A stretch of 62,000 nt of DNA from Mesostigma viride (Eukaryota > Streptophyta > Mesostigmatophyceae > Mesostigmatales > Mesostigmataceae): contig RPFO01000392.1 in assembly GCA_009746045.1 (NCBI GenBank), positions 1,140,656 to 1,202,655 on the forward strand. The letters run 5' to 3'. This document shows positions 55,523 to 62,000 of the stretch, piece after piece. Under the pieces are notes generated by a model that was given only the letters and a program-made list of their open reading frames with translations, did not search any database and was not told where the DNA came from. The position numbers and the translations under genes were made by a program. Position 1 is the stretch's first letter, and each line of letters starts with the position of its first letter.

Positions 55523-58306
55523 GTAGAAAAATCAGATGGTAGCCCAGACGCGGAGTCAACTAGAGTAGAGGTAGACGTCAATAACGTGGCCGCAGACGCG
55601 TCCACCCAACCGGCGGCGCGTGCATCTCAAGGAGATTCGCGGCATCTGTTTCTTTTCAGCGGAGGGTTATTGGTCCCTCCCACCGTCCTTGATCCGTATT
55701 TGAAGGAGAAAACGATCATGGACGTGAAGTTCCTGGTCGACACCGGCGCCTCCACGTCCTTCATCAACGAGGCCCTGGTGCGTCGGCTGGGCCTGGTACC
55801 CCGGCCTCACACCACGGCAGTATATGTCACCTACTCAGACGGTCGGCGACACCAATCGCCGGGCCTAGCAGACATCAAGGGTGTGCTGCAGGGCACGCCG
55901 GTGGACCTGGTGGCGACTATTGCGCCGCTGGGCGCTGCCGACATCATCATTGGAGTGGACTGGCTGGACAAGCAGGATGTGGACATCAGTGTGCGCCGGC
56001 GGGTAGTTTGGTTTCCGGATGGTTCATTCTGGTGCCCAGACAGCGAGTATAGGGCACAGGCCGCGGAGGTCCATAACATTACACACGAGCGCTCGGCGGA
56101 CGGGCCTCGACCAGCGTCCCAGATCCTGATGAGTAGCAAGACGCTGGCGCGCCAGCTCCGGAAGGGCAAGGAGTACGCGATGTATCGCATAGACCTGGAT
56201 AGCACTCAGGCTCTGCTTAACGAGATTGGTGCCGGATTCACACCGGACGAGCTGGCGCGGTTCAATGCCGTCCTGGAGAAGCGCACTACCCTTTTTGCGG
56301 ATCGCACCCCCCAGTTCCCTCCCAATCGATCGGTGTTACATCGTGTCCAGCTCCAGGAGGGTTCCGGGCCTACCGTGTCTCCCATGTACCGCATGGGCCC
56401 AGTCGAGCTGGTGGAGCTCAAGAAGATCCTCATTTCACTGCTCGACGCTGGGCTCATTGAACCCAGCAACAGCCCCTTCTCAGCGGGCGTGCTGCTCGTT
56501 CCCAAGCCAGGAGGCAAGTGGCGTCTGGTGACGGATTACCGGAAGCTGAACGCCATCACCGTCAAGTCCCGGTATCCTCTACCGCGGATCGACGACATCT
56601 TCAACCGTGTCCAGGGGGCCACGTGTTTCACCGTCATCGACTGTGCGGACGGGTTTTGGCAGCTGCGCATCGCGCCAGAAGACTGCCACAAGACCGCGTT
56701 CGCTACGCCCTTCGGTCACTATCAGTTTCGGGTGGCGGCAATGGGGCTGTGCAATTCGCCTGCGTCCTTCCAGATGCTGATGAATGACATCCTCCGTCCG
56801 GTGATGGGCACAGCCCACTTGCCGCAGGTCTCCCAGGACCTGGCGGACCCGCAGAAGGGGGCGCGCCCGCCCTGGACCTACAAGCGCACGTGCGCGCTGG
56901 CGTATCTGGACGACATCCTGGTGTACTCCAAGACGTTCGAGGAGCACCTAGAGGATGTGGACGCCGTGCTGCAGATCATGGAGGATGAGCACCTTTCGGC
57001 GCGGAAGGCCAAGGTGCGCGCCGGCCGCTGCGTGCCGTTTCTGGGCCATACCTTGTCCGCGGACGGCATCGCGACCGACCCTGAGAAGATCGAGTCCGTC
57101 CAGCAATGGCCTGTCCCTACGGACGTGAAAGGGGTGCGCAGCTTCCTGGGATTGGCATCTTACTACCGACGGTTCATCCCGCGGTTTGCCACCATCGCCG
57201 CCCCGATCAACGCTCTTCTCAAGAAGGGTACCCCGTTCCTTTGGGCTGAGCAGTGCCAACAGGCTTTTGAGGCGCTTAAGCGCCACCTCACCACAGCGCC
57301 AGTCCTTATCCTGCCGGACCCGGCCCTTCCTTTCGTCGTGGCTACGGACGCCAGCAAGGTGGCCATCGGGGGTGTCCTCCTGCAGGACCAAGGCAAGGGT
57401 CTTCAGCCCATCGAGTATATCTCACGCACAATGATTCCGGCGGAGCGGAATTACCCAGTGCATCAGCAGGAGCTTCTGGCAGTAGTCTACAGCTGCCACA
57501 CGTGGCGTCATCATCTTCTGGGGGCCCAGTTTTCGGTGGCCATTAGTGAGCAGGGGGATCTCGACCCCCACCGCCTGGTGATCCACACCGACCACCGGCC
57601 GCTCACCCACCTCCTGGTGCAGCCCAACCTGACGCCCCGCCAAGCGCGGTGGATGGAGTACTTGTCACAGTTTGCGCCATTCAAGATCCAATACGTCAAG
57701 GGCGCGGACAACGTGGTGCCAGACGCCCTTTCGCGACGGGCGGACTATTGGTTCTACGAGGACATGGATGTGCTTCATACCACTTGCGTACCAGTGGCCG
57801 CCCCGGGGACCGCCTACGGCGCGGAGCCACGGTCTCCCCGGGCCCGCCACCTGTTTCATCTGGGACACACCACCAGCGATGACTTGTCACCTCTCTTGGA
57901 GGAGACGAGTGCCCACGAGGACGTGGACGCCCCCGGGGAGGGGGAGGGATCGCATATGCGCATGCCCCTTAGCCATGTGGTGCCGCCCCAGGGAATTTTT
58001 CAGCTTCAGCCGATCGGCCCGCCCACAGTCTTCTCCGAATTCGTCAACCAGGCGAGCGCGGAGACAGAACCGGCCGCGGACGCGTTCACAGTCACGTCGG
58101 ACCTGGAGACGATGATCAGTCGTTTCACGGTCACGGAGGAAGCGGCGCTTGAAGCCATCCGGGCGCATCCCCAGCAGATGGGTGCCTACCCTTGCAAGTT
58201 CCAGGATGGACGCCTGTTCGTGAGGTCCAGCCGGAGGAATGGCGGCTGTATGTCCCGGAGCTTTGTAGGGCCGCCTTGCTTCACGAGCTCCACGATTCGC
58301 TTCTAG
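55523..58306 (+). CDS. Element A Pol: protease, RT, RNase H
   Basis: Open in the +1 frame relative to gag. The protease has KFLVDTGASTSFINEALV near 55730. RT shows NSPFSAGVLLVPKPGGKWR, DYRKLN, CFTVIDCADGFWQLRIAP, FRVAAMGLCNSPASFQMLMN and the catalytic YLDDILVYSKTFEEHL near 56902. About 27 residues containing DLADPQKGARPPW are inserted just before the YLDD strand. RNase H has VVATDASKVAIGGVLL and VIHTDHRPLTHLL, ending in a KGADNVVPDALSR motif near 57700-57740. A linker follows, and the frame runs out at 58306 because of a one-base indel near 58220-58240; the integrase continues in the next frame. Confidence 0.92.
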   Translation, partial: VEKSDGSPDAESTRVEVDVNNVAADASTQPAARASQGDSRHLFLFSGGLLVPPTVLDPYLKEKTIMDVKFLVDTGASTSFINEALVRRLGLVPRPHTTAVYVTYSDGRRHQSPGLADIKGVLQGTPVDLVATIAPLGAADIIIGVDWLDKQDVDISVRRRVVWFPDGSFWCPDSEYRAQAAEVHNITHERSADGPRPASQILMSSKTLARQLRKGKEYAMYRIDLDSTQALLNEIGAGFTPDELARFNAVLEKRTTLFADRTPQFPPNRSVLHRVQLQEGSGPTVSPMYRMGPVELVELKKILISLLDAGLIEPSNSPFSAGVLLVPKPGGKWRLVTDYRKLNAITVKSRYPLPRIDDIFNRVQGATCFTVIDCADGFWQLRIAPEDCHKTAFATPFGHYQFRVAAMGLCNSPASFQMLMNDILRPVMGTAHLPQVSQDLADPQKGARPPWTYKRTCALAYLDDILVYSKTFEEHLEDVDAVLQIMEDEHLSARKAKVRAGRCVPFLGHTLSADGIATDPEKIESVQQWPVPTDVKGVRSFLGLASYYRRFIPRFATIAAPINALLKKGTPFLWAEQCQQAFEALKRHLTTAPVLILPDPALPFVVATDASKVAIGGVLLQDQGKGLQPIEYISRTMIPAERNYPVHQQELLAVVYSCHTWRHHLLGAQFSVAISEQGDLDPHRLVIHTDHRPLTHLLVQPNLTPRQARWMEYLSQFAPFKIQYVKGADNVVPDALSRRADYWFYEDMDVLHTTCVPVAAPGTAYGAEPRSPRARHLFHLGHTTSDDLSPLLEETSAHEDVDAPGEGEGSHMRMPLSHVVPPQGIFQLQPIGPPTVFSEFVNQASAETEPAADAFTVTSDLETMISRFTVTEEAALEAIRAHPQQMGAYPCKFQDGRLFVRSSRRNGGCMSRSFVGPPCFTSSTIRF

Positions 58307-59597
58307 GCGGACATCAAGGAAGCCACCGTCTTTATCCTCGGGCCCGCAAACATTTCTACTGGCCAGGGATGAAGGAGTATATTGAGACATATGTGCGCCA
58401 GTGCCCCTCGTGCCAGATCATGAAGTCCAGGAACACGGGCTCGCAAGCCGTCCCCAAGACGTTACCTGATCCGATGGGTCCTTGGGATTCTATCATGATG
58501 GACTTCATCGGCCCGTTCAAGAAGGCGAAGAGCGGCAACAGCATGGTCCTGGTGTTCGTGGACCGCCTGACGCGCATGTGTCACTTGGCCCCGTGTCCGG
58601 CCGACCTCACTGCGGAGGAGTGCGCCAAGATATACCTGACGCACGTGTTCCGGTTCCACGGGCTCAGCCGACAGTTCATCTCCGACCGCGACAAGCTCTT
58701 CACGGCCAAATTCTGGCAGGAGTTTTTCGAACGACTGGGCACGGCCTACCACAGTTCGTCGTCACATCTGGTGGAGCGGTTGAACCGCACAGTGCAAGAG
58801 ACCATGCGACACTACACCGACGCGGTGGGCAGCAATTGGGAGGAACTTCTGGGCTTGGTGGAATTCTCCCTGAACAATGCTCCCCAGGCCGCCCACGGAT
58901 TTACCCCCTTTTTCCTCAACTCTGGCAGGCACCCTCTCACGCCTCCCGACCTGCTTATGAGCCCCGGACTGGGAGAGGATCAGGTCAAGCTGGACACACG
59001 CCAGGGGGTTGATCGCTTGCTGCAGCGGATGCACCAGGCTCATAACAGTGCAGTCCAGGGCTACCGCGCCGCGACCGAGCGGTATCTGGAGAGGACAGCC
59101 GGCAAGCGGGATAACCGGGCGCCGTCCATTGAGGTGGGCGATTGGGTCCTGGTGGAGGGCCCACAGATCGGACGATTCTCACACAAGGTGGAGAAGGAGC
59201 TGAAGACTAAGCTTCGTCCCATGTTCCTGGGCCCCTACAAGGTTCTCACCAAGTTTGACGACGTCATGTTCCAGGTGGACGTCCCAGTGTCATGGAACCT
59301 CACGTCCAACCGTTTCCATCGTGACCAGCTCAAGTTGTACCACCAGAACACCATTCAGGGTCGGGTCAATCCCCCGGCCCCGTTGGAGTTCAATCCGGAC
59401 ACGGGGAACAGGAGGATGAGGTGGCAGCGATCGTGGGACACCGGGATGTCAAACGAGGTCGGGGGACCCAGCGACAGTACCGTGTGCGATGGCGATTCGC
59501 GCAGCATGAGTCTGAGGACTCCTGGCGCACTTCTACTGAGTTAGCGGGTTGCGCCCGCTTATTGGAAGCGTACAAGAAGACACACCAATTGCATTAA
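58192..59597 (+). CDS. Element A integrase and chromodomain (frameshifted)
   Basis: The integrase HHCC domain is HELHDSLLGGHQGSHRLYP to CPSCQ (58285-58420). The catalytic core has Asp in MMDFIGPFKKA (58498), Asp in FISDRDKLF (58680) and Glu in LVERLNRTVQE (58772), followed by the C-terminal LGPYKVLTKF. Near 59400-59412 the coherent sequence shifts frame and reads EDEVAAIVGHRDVKRG, QRQYRVRWRF, SEDSWRTSTELAGCARLLEA. This is a chromodomain, the chromovirus signature, ending at TAA 59595-59597. The unshifted frame runs to 59544 with unrelated residues. The chromodomain would steer integration to marked chromatin. Confidence 0.88.
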
Positions 59598-59939
59598 TAG
59601 GCCACATGCGGTATAACGGTGTACGGTGTACGGTGAGAGTGAGGTGTGAGCCGGGTACCAGGTACACGCCGACTAACGCCTTGGCTTGTGGTGTGTGGGC
59701 CGTGCAGGGGGACGCCGCGGAGGCGCTTCCCAGGGGCCAGACTTCCGCCAGCGCCGCGGAGGCCGTAGAGGCAGGAATCCGGGTAGTAGACGGGGAGTCG
59801 AGTGAGGAAGATCTGGTGGACATGGACACGACAGATTACCCGGAGGCCCCTCTACCAGAACAGGATGACAGGATGCAGACAGCTCGCGGAGAGCCTGCAG
59901 TCCGAGGGGGTGCTCGGCCGGGGGCTCGGGAGGTGGTGG
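59598..59939 (+). other. 3' end of element A internal region
   Basis: About 340 bp between the chromodomain stop and the next LTR. It contains an acidic open stretch (SSEEDLVDMDTTDYPEAPLP) with no recognised domain, and ends in a G-rich polypurine-like tract directly before TGTTACG. A possible target-like GGTGG precedes the LTR. Confidence 0.5.
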
Positions 59940-60512
59940 TGTTACGTCGCGTAACAATTCGTTGTAGTTACGGACGTAAATTAGGTCTTTTGCCTCGGTT
60001 GTCCCTAGGTTTACGTGTAAGCTCCTACCGGGACATTATTGTCCTCGTAACAGTACTGTGGCACATTGGGTGCCGTTGGGCGCCGCGCCGCGTACTTTAC
60101 TAGTGGTCCTGATCCTTTGGTAGAATGTAGTGGACCAGCGTGCATCTGTAGATGTAGTGGACCAGCGTGCATCTGTAGGCGAGGGCCATGTCGGCCCGAG
60201 CGTGTTGGACCGTTGGTGACCATTTATGCGCGTTCTACCCCTCGTGTGTGCACTCGGCGTGTGTTAAATGAATTAACACATTTAGGCTTGGGTCACGGCA
60301 GTGTAGTTGTGTTTCCTTCCTCTATTCCTGGAGTAAACGGGTTTTGGTAAATGGTTGTATGGCGTATTATAGTAACACATACGTTAATGCATTGAGATCA
60401 GCTCCGTCACGTTCGTCTTTCGCTAGGGGTTTGAGTAGAGGAGGCCTGACCAGTTTAGGTAGTATCAGGCCCATTAGAGGTAGAGGTGGAGGTAGATATC
60501 CAAGACGTAACA
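59940..60512 (+). repeat. LTR of element C
   Basis: 573 bp starting TGTTACGTCGCGTAACA, itself a hairpin, and ending ACGTAACA. It is followed one base later by PBS TGGTATCGGAGG (60514-60525). It shares sparse blocks with the LTRs of A and B (for example GCCGCGCCGCGTACTTTA and CTGTAGGCGAGGG) but is a different subfamily. A downstream PBS and leader gene show it acts as the 5' LTR of an element that leaves the window. Confidence 0.8.
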
Positions 60513-61045
60513 ATGGTATCGGAGGAACTTTCGTAGGTAGAGAACGAGACGACGGTCCCTTGCCACATACGCCTTTACAAGACCCCTTCCGCGTCCAGGG
60601 ATACGAAGACGACACTTCCTTGATAGGTAATGGGCGGGTCGCCTTCAAGCTGGGAGAGTCGTGCTGCCCGGTTCGGGACACGCTCTACCTAGATGCTAGA
60701 CCTGCTCGCCGCGGATAAATCCTTTCGTAGATAGCCTGTCTTTCGCCTTGTTTTCCTGCTTACGGTTGTTTCCTGTCGTAGATAGGGGAGTATTACTGTT
60801 CGGAGACGATTAGCGTCGCAGTACCTACACCTTTTTCCTTGTGCTGCTGTTTTATTAGACGGCCGCACCCGCAGAGATACGGGTCGCTGTGTTAGGACGA
60901 GCGCTGGACTATTCGGTCGCTGACTTAGGACGAGAGCTGGACAATTCCGCCCTCATTCTGCTTTCGATGATCCAGATCGCCCAGATAAGTCGCCTACCCC
61001 TTCCTCTTCTAGCGTGACGTCACAAGACCCACCAGGTGAGTTACC

Positions 61046-61438
61046 ATGAGTCAACGTCGTGTTTTTACTGCGCCTTCCCATTCATCTAGTGATAATAGCT
61101 TAGCTAAATATTACGTAGTTATTACCCCTCAATGGTCAGCCATTTTCCTCTCTTGGTCAGATGCTAGGAAGATAGTGCAAAATCGTACATATAATGTAAT
61201 TAGGTATAAGAAATTTGTTACCTTCGAGGAAGCTCAACAATTCCTTATAGACCATAGTGTATCAGATCTAGGCCTACACGTACGTTCTACTCCTCACGGT
61301 CGCCCTCCTGTAGAAGCTCTAGATTTTGCTACCCCTCCTTCGTCTCCCCCTAAGCGGGCTGCATCCTCATCTAAATTAGATACTCCTCTCACCTTAGAAT
61401 TCGGTTCCCTATCCATTACTGTTGTTAAAAAGGATTGA
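61046..61438 (+). CDS. Element C leader gene: intact RNase H1 hybrid-binding-domain protein
   Basis: A 130-residue protein from ATG 61046, about 530 bp after the PBS. Residues ~21-68 read YYVVITPQWSAIFLSWSDAR, KIVQNRTYN, RYKKFVTFEEAQQFLIDH. This fits the RNase H1 N-terminal / viroplasmin domain (aromatic YY-V, SW, KKF and EAxxFL positions). A Pro/Ser-rich linker follows (TPPSSPPKRAASSSK), then the C-terminal motif TPLTLEFGSLSITVVKKD, matching TVTFSQLTIG of elements A and B. No RNase H catalytic domain is attached. Codons end often in A or T, unlike the GC-ending gag and pol codons of A. Likely role: binding RNA:DNA hybrid or RNA during reverse transcription (inferred). Confidence 0.8.
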   Translation: MSQRRVFTAPSHSSSDNSLAKYYVVITPQWSAIFLSWSDARKIVQNRTYNVIRYKKFVTFEEAQQFLIDHSVSDLGLHVRSTPHGRPPVEALDFATPPSSPPKRAASSSKLDTPLTLEFGSLSITVVKKD

Positions 61439-62000
61439 TTTAAATTGTTTCCTTCTTTTAAGCCATTAACCCCTAAACCGTCCTCGTGCCGATTTTCGAC
61501 CACGAGTTTTACTCATGACTGGAATTCGGCATGAGTTTGTGCGCCCTGTAGAAATCTCGCGGGAAGGTTTTCGCGGGTAAAAATAGGACCGTTGGAAAGG
61601 TCTAGATTCACTCTATCCGTAGCACTCTTGAAAGACTGTATCTGACCACCGGACCAGGGTGAAAACCCTGGTCAAAGCTGACAGGGTACCCTAAACTGGT
61701 GACTCAAAATAGTCATAAGATATTTTGAGCATTATCTTGTGGGTCCCTGGGTGAAACAAGACATGGAAGTGCTTGGATGTAGTGCTTGGGTACACTTACA
61801 GTCCCCCCTGAAATACTAGGGTGAAATCCAAGGTATACGTGGTCCATCATGCATTGGTTGTGAAGTTTATACTCGCGACCCGCGCGCAGCTGTCTCCAAG
61901 CATATGCGGCAGTGGTTATGGTGAATATTGGTGGCACACAGGTTGAAATATGCGTTAACATGCATGTTTGCCAATATTCCATGCTTACCTATCATGTCCA
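61439..62000 (+). other. Leader of element C toward gag, no gene seen
   Basis: By comparison with A and B this lies between the leader gene and gag, which would start beyond the window. No motif was found in the short frames. Confidence 0.45.

Larger units (their letters stand above)
39525..59939 (+). mobile_element. Element A: Ty3/gypsy chromovirus-type retrotransposon with nested inserts
   Basis: The outer element, plus strand: 5' LTR 39525-40108, PBS at 40110, leader, small hybrid-binding-domain gene, gag, pol (protease, RT, RNase H, integrase) and a C-terminal chromodomain ending at 59597, then ~340 bp to a purine-rich tract (59920-59939). Three inserts sit in it: a TTAA-flanked DNA element (40438-42157), LTR element B (42704-51164) and an hAT-like element (52691-54315). 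Frame breaks in the leader gene, at about 58225 and at about 59405 show it is defective. No 3' LTR matching 39525-40108 follows; a different LTR starts at 59940. Confidence 0.85.

Noticed and set aside
59549-60103. 184-codon frame downstream of pol
   Set aside because: It crosses from the 3' internal region into the LTR. Only the acidic part before 59940 is noted as a possible pol extension.
60344-60718. 124-codon frame with an Arg/Gly-rich segment
   Set aside because: It spans the LTR end and primer-binding site of element C, so it is unlikely to be a gene of the element.
1-62000. CRISPR arrays, rRNA or tRNA genes, telomere repeats
   Set aside because: Tandem arrays here lack spacer structure, and I saw no cloverleaf-like or rRNA-like sequence; the only tRNA-related signals are primer-binding sites.

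Overview
The window is nuclear DNA from a eukaryote of the green lineage, most likely a unicellular green or streptophyte alga. Host genes are sparse and intron-bearing (GT-AG introns and one GC-AG intron). One encodes a rhodanese with a plastid-type N-terminus and another a plant/alga-type phosphoglycerate-mutase-like protein. I saw no tRNA, rRNA, CRISPR array or bacterial-type operon. The genus cannot be fixed from sequence reading alone.

Most of the window is transposable elements, many nested inside each other. 1-9071: a repeat-rich flank, then a Ty1/copia element on the minus strand (577-9066, target duplication GTGAG). 9072-19462: a non-LTR retrotransposon (LINE A, minus strand) split inside its endonuclease by a 5.3-kb TA-flanked inverted-repeat transposon (13854-19149) full of satellites. 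19463-27480: host DNA with a histidine-phosphatase gene (20716-21909, minus) and a two-exon gene of unknown function (24128-25240, plus). 27480-33722: LINE fragments containing a LINE that carries only ORF1, a 5'-truncated LINE 3' end, and several roughly 30-bp retro-insertions. 33844-35953: the three-exon rhodanese gene (minus), with a truncated LINE just beyond its 3' end. 36340-39480: degraded DNA-transposon and LINE mosaic. 39525-62000: Ty3/gypsy chromovirus-type elements. Outer element A (gag, protease, RT, RNase H, integrase, chromodomain) contains a TTAA-flanked DNA element in its leader, a second LTR element B (42704-51164) inserted in its small leader gene, and an hAT-like element in gag. 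A third element C starts at 59940 and runs off the window.

The most interesting signal is a small gene between the 5' LTR and gag in all three chromovirus-type elements. Its product carries an RNase H1 hybrid-binding (caulimovirus viroplasmin-type) domain plus a conserved C-terminal motif. It is intact in element C and broken in A and B. The young element B keeps this leader gene and gag but has lost nearly all of pol. Other notable points are a copia element whose protease-like segment lies between integrase and RT, a half-LINE with ORF1 only, a LINE 3' hairpin with a TTAA-repeat tail, and insertion junctions clean enough that removing the insert reconnects the interrupted reading frame.
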